Positions 25,118 to 33,379 of a stretch of 64,000 bases of DNA are shown here, in pieces. The notes under the pieces were generated by a model. The model had not been told where the DNA came from and did no database searches. It saw only the letters and a program-made list of their open reading frames with translations. Position numbers and translations under genes: made by a program. This DNA comes from Halomarina litorea (GTDB taxonomy: Archaea > Halobacteriota > Halobacteria > Halobacteriales > Haloarculaceae): assembly GCF_024227715.1 (NCBI RefSeq), contig NZ_CP100451.1:95484-159483 (forward strand), read 5' to 3'. Position 1 is the stretch's first letter. Every line of letters begins with the position of its first letter.

Positions 25118-25432
25118 ATGTGGATCGAATCTATCCCATATGCACAGCATCTGGATGTCTTCGGATTGATCGTAATCGGTCTGCTCGTTGAGAGGCACTA
25201 CATCAGTCGCCCATCGATCTTCGCGAACACAATCGCGCTCAACGTCCACTTCTATCAAAATCCGATCTTTGAGCCGCTACTCGTCTGGTATGCAAATATT
25301 GGACTCGTGTTCGGGGCGATCGCTATGTTGACATACCTAATGGATGAGCGGCTCCCATCCTCCTACTACGAGCTCGCAATGCTGGTCTACTCATCAATTC
25401 CTGCTGCCCTAGTCATATTCTTGACGCTATAA
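25118..25432 (+). CDS. Small membrane protein, about three helices
   Basis: 104 residues with hydrophobic segments at about 12-26, 52-72 and 83-103, and amphipathic stretches between. The base composition is lower in GC than its neighbours, a sign of separate origin. No recognisable family. It stands alone between two small minus-strand genes. Confidence 0.45.
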   Translation: MWIESIPYAQHLDVFGLIVIGLLVERHYISRPSIFANTIALNVHFYQNPIFEPLLVWYANIGLVFGAIAMLTYLMDERLPSSYYELAMLVYSSIPAALVIFLTL

Positions 25433-25633
25433 TGCGTCTGTGGGGCATTGCTCTCTCACGGAGCGATAACTACCCATACTGCCGCTAACCCTCCGTAGAC
25501 GAATAGTAAGACGATAGCGAGGGCGATAATTGCGATGACGGCAGTTCGATAGTCGGTTTGCGCGCGGTATGGTAGTAGATATTAAGGGTTCGATTGCGAG
25601 ATATTATCTTCTCAAGCTAATATTGTTGCCATC

Positions 25634-25891
25634 TCACTCTGCGAGTTTGTACCGCCCGTCGACCTCGACGAGCAGCCCCTCCTCGACGGCCGTCACGATC
25701 GCATCGCGGACCTCCGCCGGTGAGACGACCGTCTGTGACGGCCCGGGGTCGCTGCGGTCTACACGGATGAGCGTCTGGACGATGACGTGTTCGGCGACGG
25801 TCTCGGGTTGGTTTGGGGTACTATTGGCGGCGACGACGCCGGCGACGCGTTGGGGGAGCGCCTCGCCCTCACCGGGAGCGATGGTAGGCAT
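25634..25891 (-). CDS. Small winged-helix-like protein
   Basis: 85 residues. The N-terminus is low in complexity; the C-terminal 40 residues (VVSPAEVRDAIVTAVEEGLLVEVDGRYKLAE) have the helix-helix-wing shape of small haloarchaeal regulators. No family recognised. Downstream, 25436-25560 on the same strand contains a hydrophobic frame without a start codon. Confidence 0.5.
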   Translation of the reverse strand: MPTIAPGEGEALPQRVAGVVAANSTPNQPETVAEHVIVQTLIRVDRSDPGPSQTVVSPAEVRDAIVTAVEEGLLVEVDGRYKLAE

Positions 25892-26188
25892 GTCTCATTG
25901 ATACTACCCTAGTGGCAAAGGTCTGCCCACTGCGAGAGTTCCACGAACAACAATACTGATAGACGAAACAACTATTGAGTGGTGATTGCTGCTGCTGTAT
26001 GGGGAAAGACCCGCGTGACACTACAATTGGCCCCTGCTGGCTTCTCGATTCCACACTTCCCGCGACAGATTCTTCCCGGTTAGTCGCCTCACCCAGCCCG
26101 GTACCAAGATAAGATTACTATTCCGTTCCTAGTGGAGTACCGGGTTTATCACGAATGACATTATACAGCGTATAACGGAGGTGAGAAT

Positions 26189-26341
26189 ATGGACACCAGA
26201 ACAGCACAGACCCGAACGGAAATCGACTTTCTGCCGCCTTTTGGGCAGCCGGAAGTCGTCACGACGGGCGATCGTGCCGTTGATGTCGCATTGGGAGCTG
26301 CGGCAATCGGAGGTGCCGTCGTGTTGCTATCAGACGACTGA
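26189..26341 (+). CDS. 50-residue protein with a C-terminal hydrophobic segment
   Basis: Too short for routine gene calling, but GGAGGTGA (26177-26184) lies 4 nt before the ATG, one of the best Shine-Dalgarno sites in the window. The product starts with a polar N-terminus (MDTRTAQTRTEIDFLPPFG) and ends in an Ala/Gly/Val/Leu-rich helix and SDD. It looks membrane-associated or secreted. The function is unknown; a small regulatory or toxin-like peptide is possible. Confidence 0.55.
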   Translation: MDTRTAQTRTEIDFLPPFGQPEVVTTGDRAVDVALGAAAIGGAVVLLSDD

Positions 26342-26531
26342 CCTGCACCTGTAGGGTCAGTAGAATCCAACTTTTCGCCGATAACCAAAAAGGTGGCACT
26401 CTGAGTAAGTGGGTGTTCGGATCCTATTGGGCTATCAATGCATCATCTGCGTTGAGTAGTGTCTGACGCGCGTCGTTCGGTGAGATGACATTACCGAAAC
26501 ATCTAGATAGGTGGCAGTGCAAGATGGTTCC

Positions 26532-26744
26532 ATGAGCGCCATTGAATCGCCACCACACATAGTCGACCAGGATGTATCTCTGAACATCGATATTCCGGAA
26601 GTCCGTGAATACGAGTCGGAAGCCGATGCTGACCTTGACCGAGAGCTCCTGGATACAATCGAAGCGGCACGTAAGGCTGGCAACGACTACCTCGCGAAAC
26701 TGCTGACGTTCGAGCTGGGTTCGCACTACTGGGAAAATCGATAG
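26532..26744 (+). CDS. Small acidic hypothetical protein
   Basis: 70 residues from the second ATG of a slightly longer frame. It is acidic throughout, with a helical C-terminal half (LDRELLDTIEAARKAGNDYLAKLLTFELGSHYWENR). No family recognised. It lies just upstream of a winged-helix gene on the same strand; a 70-nt gap with a TATA box separates them, so they have separate promoters. Confidence 0.5.
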   Translation: MSAIESPPHIVDQDVSLNIDIPEVREYESEADADLDRELLDTIEAARKAGNDYLAKLLTFELGSHYWENR

Positions 26745-26814
26745 CCCAGACGCCCTTTCGGACATGTCGTTTACTCACTAGATGTTTATATGCTGGTAGT
26801 TCATCGAACGTCGT

Positions 26815-27165
26815 ATGGACGACGATAAAGCCCGCGAACGCGTGCTTGAAATCCTCCAAAATCGTGTCGGCAAGGACAACGCAATCACTTCCCGCGAGAT
26901 CAACGAAGAGATTCAAGCCGATAATATTGGCTCGTTTCCCAGTACTCGGGCAATCATCACGGACATCATCAAAGAGGAGCGGGTGCCAATTCTCGCAAAC
27001 ACGAACGGCTACTACGTTGCCGAAACCGAAGGCGAGATTGAAGAGTACCTCGAAACACTCGAAAACCGTGTGATGGGAATCACTGAGCGCCGGTACGCAG
27101 TCAAGCGCGCTGCCAAGCTCTGGGAAGACGATATTGAAGGCAACGACGATTCTGACGTGCTCTGA
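26815..27165 (+). CDS. Winged-helix regulator
   Basis: 116 residues. TTTATATG lies about 28 nt before the ATG, so the transcript is probably leaderless. Residues 1-75 form a winged helix: RERVLEILQNRVGKDNAITSREI, then STRAIITDIIKEERVPILANTNGYYVAE. The C-terminal part is a charged helix (EGEIEEYLETLENRVMGITERRYAVKRAAKLW). The layout is common in haloarchaeal virus and plasmid genes of unknown target. No effector domain is present. Confidence 0.65.
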   Translation: MDDDKARERVLEILQNRVGKDNAITSREINEEIQADNIGSFPSTRAIITDIIKEERVPILANTNGYYVAETEGEIEEYLETLENRVMGITERRYAVKRAAKLWEDDIEGNDDSDVL

Positions 27166-27267
27166 CGATAGGGGGTTACAAGCGCCGAATACTCGTTCTA
27201 TCGTCAGTTGTTACAGTAGGACCGTAGATAAGGTAAGCCAGAGTGCAAACGGCCCGCTCGGTTACTC

Positions 27268-27360
27268 AAGTGCCATTACAGCAAAATCATCGAATAGCTC
27301 CGACTGAAAGGCTATCTCTATCAGGTCGACGATCAGCTGTTCCTCACCCCGAACAACTAG
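27268..27360 (+). pseudogene. Truncated copy of the 24298 winged-helix gene with an amber codon
   Basis: The frame IIE[TAG]LRLKGYLYQVDDQLFLTPNN matches the end of the 24298 protein (TIEQLRLRGYIYEVEGQLFLTP) over about 25 residues. The amber codon at 27295-27297 sits exactly where the other copy has Gln. No matching N-terminal part is found upstream. This is a duplicated and decayed fragment. Confidence 0.6.
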
Positions 27361-27420
27361 TGCTATACTAGCCGCGGTGCCATCCCAAACGGTATCCGTC
27401 AGACACTGTGACGTACCCGC

Positions 27421-27672
27421 ATGGATGGTGGGGACATCCGAGAGCATGCAGCCGAGCTCGTCGAACGCGAGACGGCGACAGTGATCGAATCGACGCGCAT
27501 CGCCGAGCAGCTGACGACCAGCGAGGGGAGCGCACTCGTCATCGCTGTCGAAACCGCCGACGAGACCTACTGGGTCGTCGACGACGGACACGGCACTGCG
27601 TGCTATCCCGCCGCCAGCCGCGACTCAGCCGATGCCGTCCTGACCGACCACATGACCATCCAGTCGTGGTGA
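27421..27672 (+). CDS. Small conserved-looking hypothetical protein
   Basis: 83 residues, acidic. Helical N-terminus (GDIREHAAELVERETATVIESTRIAEQL), then alternating strands (SALVIAVETADETYWVVDDGHGTACYP) and a polar end. The DETYWVV segment is like the DTETYWANRV stretch of the coupling ATPase C-terminal region, which may be coincidence. No family recognised. It follows the 27268 fragment on the same strand. Confidence 0.5.
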   Translation: MDGGDIREHAAELVERETATVIESTRIAEQLTTSEGSALVIAVETADETYWVVDDGHGTACYPAASRDSADAVLTDHMTIQSW

Positions 27673-28276
27673 ACGGCGTGCTTGTGACCTGAGCGGTCTA
27701 CGCCGACGGATCTGCTGAGCTCGTCCTTCTCGACGATGATGAACCCACGTCGAGTAACGAGCGTTCCGGTTCGGATAGTGAATGGGGGCAGGCTCTAGCG
27801 GTCACTCTCGGGACCACGCATGGCGATCGGGCGCTGATCGGCCAATAGACCGACAGTCAGCACTATCGGAATTCCCAGTGCGGGGCTGTCAGAGGCACCG
27901 TCGTCTGTCGATTCTCCCCGCTTTTCACCGCGTCTGAACCGATAATGTAGACGGACATGCCGCCCCGACCACGCCGTGGTGTCGAATGGCCACTGGCATG
28001 ATGGAGATGAACTCATTGCCACGGCCGAGAGTGATAGCGACGTCTCGACACAGTATGGACGTCACCGATCTGATTAACCAACAAGAGCGGGGCCTGGTTC
28101 CAAACTGTTGGTTAAGAGATTGATAGGCATGAGGCGCTCTTGAGACGTATCGGACTAGGTAGTCGATCAGTCGAATGCCGGTGTGGAGTCACTTCCTGTC
28201 TGTCCGCGCCGGCGATGAGCGCCGGCGCAGTGGGCAAAGCGACGTCCGCTGGTCGCCGGCAGTGAGTTGAGTTCCA
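27673..28276. other. Gene-poor gap before the 28277 gene
   Basis: No gene is supported. The one clear structure is inverted-repeat element copy 2 (28074-28115). Short open frames here are not protein-like. Confidence 0.5.
28074..28115. repeat. 42-nt inverted-repeat element, copy 2
   Basis: Perfect arms TTAACCAACA and TGTTGGTTAA with a 22-nt spacer. With copy 3 (28800) it brackets the single gene at 28277. Confidence 0.85.
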
Positions 28277-28768
28277 ATGCATATGGTCATCTACGCACTG
28301 GTAGCAGCATCGACAGAAGACGACGCACTGGCCGCTGGAACGACGGTCTTCGATGGGCTGGTCGGCGGTGGCGTACACACGAAAGCAGTTTTCGACTACT
28401 ACGTGACCTTCGACGAGGAAGGGACGACCGTTGCTGGGCAAACACGCTGGGGTGACCTGCCGGTGGCAGCTCCCGTCGACTCCGAGGATGGACAGGCACT
28501 TCTCGAGCGTGGCTGGACGGCGACTGAAAAGGCGTTCCAGCGCCATCTCGAGCGAGCGAAGGAGGCACTCGAGGAGTACGATGATGAGGCGATCATGCGC
28601 GACCAAGACCTCGTCCGCCATACGTTCCATCAACTCGGTGCCTATCGAGGGTCGTCGATTGCACTGTACGACGAACATGGCAACGGGATTCGCCACCGTG
28701 AACAACTCGATCGCCGTCTTGAGGCGAGTGGAGAATGCTGGATTGTCCCTGCCGACGTTCATTACTAA
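28277..28768 (+). CDS. Plasmid protein sharing the LYDE/LD-RLE domain
   Basis: 163 residues. The N-terminus is a beta-alpha domain (MVIYALVAASTEDDALAAGTTVF, FDYYVTFDEEG). The C-terminus (LYDEHGNGIRHREQLDRRLEASGECWIVPA) is shared with the 295-residue zinc-ribbon protein at 23334. No catalytic motif is visible. The gene sits alone between two copies of the 42-nt inverted repeat, as a cassette would. Confidence 0.65.
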   Translation: MHMVIYALVAASTEDDALAAGTTVFDGLVGGGVHTKAVFDYYVTFDEEGTTVAGQTRWGDLPVAAPVDSEDGQALLERGWTATEKAFQRHLERAKEALEEYDDEAIMRDQDLVRHTFHQLGAYRGSSIALYDEHGNGIRHREQLDRRLEASGECWIVPADVHY

Positions 28769-28799
28769 TCCGGGGACCGGCTCGGATCGTCTATACGTC

Positions 28800-28841
28800 T
28801 TAACCAACAACTGCTCGTTACTCTGTCGCTCTGTTGGTTAA
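28800..28841. repeat. 42-nt inverted-repeat element, copy 3
   Basis: Perfect arms TTAACCAACA and TGTTGGTTAA, 22-nt spacer, starting 31 nt after the stop of the 28277 gene. Confidence 0.85.
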
Positions 28842-28951
28842 CCGATAGCGGAGTAGGCAGACGAAGGGTTGGCAACCACCGCTAAACACTACTTTCTTTC
28901 AGGCCGGTTCAGGGTGACGCAGCTGTTAGACACGTGCCGCGAGTCTAACAC

Positions 28952-29248
28952 TCAGGCAGTTGGTCGGTGCCGCCGAATACTCCATCCCAGATACGCAAAT
29001 CCAGCGACGACGAAGACGGGGAGAATGATTTCCAACCGACCGAGGAGGAAGGCAGCGGAGAGCAGCCCACCGAGAACGCCAACGACAGTCGCGTGTTCGC
29101 GGTCACCTCGTCGTGCGAGGAAAGACACCGCACAAATCACGGCCACACTCACGAGTCCGAAGAACAACTGCCCCTCGATGACTACCGCATACGCCAGCAC
29201 GAGTATCGAGAGGAGGGCTGTCGCAACGATTGCGCTGTAACGGTCCAT
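28952..29248 (-). CDS. Small membrane protein
   Basis: 98 residues with four hydrophobic segments (about 6-23, 27-45, 52-70, 72-90) and Arg/Asp-rich short loops (RRGDREH) that fit the positive-inside rule. No family recognised. It precedes the flavoprotein gene 29461 in genome order but is downstream of it on the same strand with a 212-nt gap. Confidence 0.6.
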   Translation of the reverse strand: MDRYSAIVATALLSILVLAYAVVIEGQLFFGLVSVAVICAVSFLARRGDREHATVVGVLGGLLSAAFLLGRLEIILPVFVVAGFAYLGWSIRRHRPTA

Positions 29249-29460
29249 ATTCTAACTATTTCCTTAGGAGGGTATAGGTCTTCTCGCGGACTGATAGACT
29301 CACGCTCTCTGTCTAACATGCGCTATTGATACCGGAGATTCTCAAACACGACCTCGGATGCCAGTTCGTGAATCGCTCGTGACTTCGGTCGGGATATCTC
29401 CCATAGCGACGCCGGAACGTGATCAGCCACAGCTTCGTCACCCTGAGTCGCTTCGTACCG

Positions 29461-30846
29461 CTATGATGGTTTGTGGACCCCACCGGCAGCTGAGTTGATG
29501 CTCTCCGGGAGCGTGGGGTGGATATGCATCGTGTCCGCGACATCCTCCGCTGTCGCGCCGAGTTCGATCGCGAGCACCAGTTCGTGAACGATCTCCGCGC
29601 CCTGCTCGCCGACGATGTGCGCGCCCAGTAGTTCGTCACTGTCGGCGTCCGTAACGAGCTTGACGAATCCAGCAGTCTCGCCGAGTGCTTTCGGCTTTCC
29701 CTGTTCGGCGAGGTCCTGACGGCCGACTCCCACCTCGTAGCCCGCATCACGGGCTTCCCGCTCGGTGAGTCCCACGTGTCCGATCTGCGGGTCGGTGAAC
29801 ACCGCCCACGGGACGACCCGATCCTCCGTGCTGACGTCGTCGCCGTGCGCAAGATGCCGGGAGAGACGGTCCGCGTTGTCCCGGGCCGAGTGAGTGAACA
29901 TCGGTGGACCACTGACGTCACCGATGGCGTAGACACCCTCCGCCGTCGTTGCGAAACGATCGTCGGTTGCAACGAACCCGTCTTCGTCAGTTTCGATACC
30001 AGCTTCGTCGAGTCCGATCTCGTCAGTATTCGGGGTTCGTCCGACTGCCATGAGGACGTCCGAGGCGGTCACGTCGAGCGTGCCATCCGATCCGTTCCCC
30101 TCGACGCGAATATCCTCACCCGAGGGGTCGAGTGATTCGACAGCGGTCCCAGTGTGGACGTCGATCCCCTCCTCGACGAAGACGTCCTCTATCACACGGC
30201 TGACGTCGGGTTCCTCGCGAGGGAGAAGTCGATCGGGGCGCTGGACGACCGTGACGTCCGCGCCGAACCGGTGGTACATCTGGGCGTACTCACAGCCGAC
30301 GTATCCGCCCCCGACGACGACGAGCGAATCGGGAACCTCGTCGAGGAACAGCATATCGGTACTGTCGAGGACCGCCACGTCGTCGAGTCCGTCGATCGGT
30401 GGCATCGTGGGCCGGGCACCAGTATTGATGACGACTCGCTCGGCGGAAATCGTTCGATCACCGACGTGGAGTTCGTGTGGGGATTCGAAGCGTCCTCGCT
30501 CCTCGATGAGCGTGAGGTCGTCGTTGTCGTCGACGTTATCGTAGGCCCCCTGGCGGATGCTCTCGACGACACGGTCCTTTCGGTCGACGATCGCCTCCAG
30601 GTCAGGGGCGACCTCACCGCCGATATCGATACCGAACTCCTCACCGCGTCGTGCCAGGTGTGTCACTTCCGCACTCCGAATCATCGTCTTCGTCGGGATG
30701 CATCCCCGATTGAGACACGTCCCCCCGAGGAGGTCCTGTTCGACGAGTGCAGTCTCCATCCCGGAGTAGGCACACTTCATCGCGACCGGGAGCCCTGCCA
30801 TGCCGCCACCGAGAACGACGAGGTCGAAGTCGTGGTCGTCGCTCAT
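29461..30846 (-). CDS. Pyridine nucleotide-disulfide oxidoreductase (MerA/Lpd-like)
   Basis: 461 residues, class I flavoprotein disulfide reductase. FAD-binding GGGMAGLP at residues 13-20, redox-active CLNRGC (about 44-49), NAD(P)-binding VVGGGYVGCEYA, the ATG/TGxRP-like MAVGRTPN, FAD motif YAIGD, and the C-terminal dimer-interface HIHPTLPE with the catalytic His-Pro. The C-terminal Cys-Cys of true mercuric reductases is missing, so it may act on another disulfide or metal. It shares the neighbourhood with merA; both are minus strand and 235 nt apart. Confidence 0.85.
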   Translation of the reverse strand: MSDDHDFDLVVLGGGMAGLPVAMKCAYSGMETALVEQDLLGGTCLNRGCIPTKTMIRSAEVTHLARRGEEFGIDIGGEVAPDLEAIVDRKDRVVESIRQGAYDNVDDNDDLTLIEERGRFESPHELHVGDRTISAERVVINTGARPTMPPIDGLDDVAVLDSTDMLFLDEVPDSLVVVGGGYVGCEYAQMYHRFGADVTVVQRPDRLLPREEPDVSRVIEDVFVEEGIDVHTGTAVESLDPSGEDIRVEGNGSDGTLDVTASDVLMAVGRTPNTDEIGLDEAGIETDEDGFVATDDRFATTAEGVYAIGDVSGPPMFTHSARDNADRLSRHLAHGDDVSTEDRVVPWAVFTDPQIGHVGLTEREARDAGYEVGVGRQDLAEQGKPKALGETAGFVKLVTDADSDELLGAHIVGEQGAEIVHELVLAIELGATAEDVADTMHIHPTLPESINSAAGGVHKPS

Positions 30847-31081
30847 GCGGTAACCACCCCCACCCCTGTATCCGGAGTCGTCCTCCCGGCTACCACAGGG
30901 TCCTGGCTATCGGGTGAAGCTCCTCGGTGATGGCCACGATATTCATCACATCGCTCCGTGATGTGGCTGAATTCGGACGGTGGCGTGTCGATCGTACTGG
31001 CGAACCGTGAGTCGGCTGGGACCGTCATATTCACTCCAACAATTCAACGTCTATTAGAATAAATCTGTGGTCCGATATCCG

Positions 31082-32584
31082 CTACTCGACGCAGCAACTC
31101 ATCGTCGAGGTATCGCGGCGGAACGCCTGACAGGCGTGTTTGAGCGCTTCGCTGAACGTCGGGAACGGGTGGACGGTGTCGATGATGTCGTCGACGGTCA
31201 GGCCGAACTTCACGGCCAGCGTCGCTTCCATGATCATGTCGGCGGCACGGGGACCGACCATGTGGACGCCGACGATCTCGTCGGTCTCGTGGTGTTTGAC
31301 CACCTGGAGCAGCCCTCGCGTGTCCTCGACGGCTCGTGCTTTCGGCACGTCCGCCATCTGAACCGTCCGGCACGAACAGGCCCCGTGCTCGTCCATGTAC
31401 TCCCGCTCGGTGATCCCGACGCTGGCGACTTCGGGACTCGTGAAGACAACCGCAGGGACGGCGTTGTAGTCGATGATTTTCCCTTCATCGCCGAAGGCGT
31501 TCTTCACCGCGTGGTTGCCCTCCTTCGCAGCGACCGTCTCCAGTTCGGGCTCGCCGATGACGTCTCCTGCGGCGTACACGTCGGGATTCGTCGTACGGAA
31601 GTGTTCGTCGACGACAACTGCCCCACGGTCGTCGGTGTCAACACCGATTGCGTCGAGTCCGATGTTCTCGCTGTTCGGTTGCACGCCTGTCGCCACGAAC
31701 AGTTCGGCAGCGTCGAACGTTCGCGGCTCGCCGTCGACGACCGTCTCGACGCTGATGCCGATTTCCTGCGTCGCGAGGCCGCCATCCGTTGCCACTGAGG
31801 TGACTCGCTGGAAGTCGTTGCCAGTGATAACGTCGATTCCTTCCTCGCGGAAGCATCGCTGCATCTCGCGACCGAGTTGACCTTCCATCCCCGACAACAC
31901 ACGTTCGGAGCGCTGGAGAATCGTCACGTCGACGCCGACGCGGTGGAGGATCTGCCCCCATTCGAGTGCAATGTACCCACCACCGAGGATGATGATGCTC
32001 TCGGGGAGTTCGTGGCGATTCAAGATGGTCTCGCTCGTTTCGTACTCGACGTCATCAGACTGCGTCTGATGGGCTGACGAGCTTTGCTCGTCAACGTCTT
32101 CGAGTCCGTCGATGGGCGCGGCCCACGGTGAACTCCCGGTCGCGATGAGGGCCTTCTCGCCGGTGATGCGTGTCCCTTCAGCCGGACCGTCGACCACTTC
32201 GATGGTCGTCGAATCGACGAATCTCCCATACCCCTCGTGGATATCGGTTCCGAAGTGCTCGGCGACGTCGACGTAGTTCTCCTGGCGAAGCTGACCAACG
32301 AGTCGATCTTTCTCGTCGAGCGCAGCCGACCAATCGATGGTGGGTTCATCACTGCTGTACCGAACAGCGTCGAACGGGTTGTTCGGTGGCTCGTACGCAG
32401 TCTCCGAAACGGCGAGGAGGTGTTTGCTCGGGACGCACCCGACATTGACGCACGTTCCACCAAGCGGGAGTCCAGTGTTGACCATGGCGGTCGAGAGGCC
32501 ACGGCTGCTGGCTTCAGTAATCGCAGCGAACGCTGCTGCGCCGCCACCGAGAATCACGAGATCGTAGTGTGTCTCAGCACTCAT
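31082..32584 (-). CDS. merA: Mercuric reductase
   Basis: 500 residues from MSAETHYD; the frame is open upstream but that part is basic and not protein-like. It reduces Hg(II) to volatile Hg(0) with NADPH in the cytoplasm. Visible: FAD GGGAAAFA (13-20), redox pair CVNVGC (Cys45, Cys50), NADP site ILGGGYIALEWG, YAAGD, dimer-interface HPFPTFSE, and the C-terminal Cys497-Cys498 that hands mercury to the active site of the partner subunit. The N-terminal HMA domain of many bacterial MerAs is absent, as is usual in archaea. A perfect palindrome sits against the start codon, and a divergent ArsR gene is 119 nt away. An insertion of DEQSSSAHQTQSDDVE at about residue 165 is unusual. Confidence 0.92.
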   Translation of the reverse strand: MSAETHYDLVILGGGAAAFAAITEASSRGLSTAMVNTGLPLGGTCVNVGCVPSKHLLAVSETAYEPPNNPFDAVRYSSDEPTIDWSAALDEKDRLVGQLRQENYVDVAEHFGTDIHEGYGRFVDSTTIEVVDGPAEGTRITGEKALIATGSSPWAAPIDGLEDVDEQSSSAHQTQSDDVEYETSETILNRHELPESIIILGGGYIALEWGQILHRVGVDVTILQRSERVLSGMEGQLGREMQRCFREEGIDVITGNDFQRVTSVATDGGLATQEIGISVETVVDGEPRTFDAAELFVATGVQPNSENIGLDAIGVDTDDRGAVVVDEHFRTTNPDVYAAGDVIGEPELETVAAKEGNHAVKNAFGDEGKIIDYNAVPAVVFTSPEVASVGITEREYMDEHGACSCRTVQMADVPKARAVEDTRGLLQVVKHHETDEIVGVHMVGPRAADMIMEATLAVKFGLTVDDIIDTVHPFPTFSEALKHACQAFRRDTSTMSCCVE

Positions 32585-32585
32585 C

Positions 32586-32599
32586 CTAATGGTCATTAG
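32586..32599. promoter_or_regulatory. Palindrome at the merA start, probable ArsR operator
   Basis: CTAATG-GT-CATTAG lies 1 nt from the merA ATG. On the merA strand a CTTAATAA box (32612-32620) is about 30 nt upstream of the ATG, so the palindrome covers the expected transcription start. Binding there would block a leaderless merA transcript. The divergent ArsR protein is the natural candidate. Confidence 0.6.
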
Positions 32600-32703
32600 A
32601 GTATTGTAGTTATTAAGATTCTGGCTTTGAGGCGATGGTAGCCACACTAGGGTGACAGTATCATCCGAAACGTCTATCACTCGATGTTCCAGTATATATT
32701 GTA

Positions 32704-33069
32704 ATGAGTATCCAGCTCCTTCAGTCGACCGCCGACGTAAACGAAGCGCGAGCCAACATCTTCGGGGCGTTGAGCGACCCGACCCGCCTCCGGATCTTCC
32801 AGACGCTCCTCGAGGCAGATGAGCCGCTGAACGTGACTGAGCTGTGTGAACGGACCGACCTGAAGACGAATCTCGTCTCACACCACCTCCAGTGTCTGAA
32901 GAACTGCCAGCTCGTCGACGCCGAACGCGACGGACGGAAGAAATACTACGACGTGAGCCGCCCCGAAGCCGCAGAGATGGTCGGACTCGCCGACGACTGC
33001 ATTCGACAGAACATCGAGAGCGTCCTCGGCTGTGAAATCGTCACGGACGACGCGAACGCCAATGAGTGA
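32704..33069 (+). CDS. ArsR-family metalloregulator, probable mercury sensor
   Basis: 121 residues. Classic ArsR winged helix: FGALSDPTRLRIFQTLLEADE, then LNVTELCERTDLKTNLVSHHLQCLKNCQLV, then DGRKKYYDV. Cys residues in and beside the recognition helix (ELC, LQC, NC) are placed like the metal-sensing ELCV-type sites of ArsR/CmtR proteins. Divergent from merA and overlapping the following small transporter gene by 8 nt, so it probably represses both until Hg(II) or a similar soft metal binds. Confidence 0.85.
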   Translation: MSIQLLQSTADVNEARANIFGALSDPTRLRIFQTLLEADEPLNVTELCERTDLKTNLVSHHLQCLKNCQLVDAERDGRKKYYDVSRPEAAEMVGLADDCIRQNIESVLGCEIVTDDANANE

Positions 33070-33286
33070 CGACGAATCCCTCCTCCCGTATGCAGGTGTC
33101 GGGGGTGTCGCACTGTGCTGTCTCGGTCTGGAACTCCTCGGCGGCGCGGCACTCCTGAGCGGAGTCGTGGCCGCTGTCGGGGTCTCAGCCGAGGTTGGGT
33201 ATCTCGTCGTGGTCGGTATCGGCGGGCTCGTGGCGGTGCTGCTCGTCGCCGGATACCAGCGAATCGGCGCGAACGCCACCTACTGA
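33062..33286 (+). CDS. Small MerT/MerF-like mercuric ion transporter
   Basis: 74 residues starting inside the ArsR stop (8-nt overlap). Two hydrophobic helices (about 10-37 and 42-66). The first has a vicinal Cys pair (VALCCLGLELLGG, residues 19-20), the feature that MerT and MerF use to carry Hg(II) across the membrane to MerA. A second cytoplasmic Cys pair, present in MerF, is absent, so this is a minimal form. The role is inferred from the motif and the merA context. Confidence 0.65.
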   Translation: MSDDESLLPYAGVGGVALCCLGLELLGGAALLSGVVAAVGVSAEVGYLVVVGIGGLVAVLLVAGYQRIGANATY

Positions 33287-33379
33287 GAGACTGCCCGAGT
33301 CGATACTCGCTCGGTGATGCCCGTTCGATGATGGACCGAGACCCGGTACCGCAGGCCATCGGAAGAACACCCAATCAGG

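Noticed and set aside
25436..25570. Hydrophobic minus-strand frame of about 41 codons
   Set aside because: Looks like a membrane helix but has no start codon and an upstream stop, so it cannot be called.
28112..28810. 232-codon minus-strand frame
   Set aside because: It is antisense to the well-supported 163-residue gene at 28277.
29323..29460. 46-codon frame continuing after the amber stop of the 29461 flavoprotein
   Set aside because: The flavoprotein already has a complete family C-terminus; the extension may be chance or an unrelated remnant.
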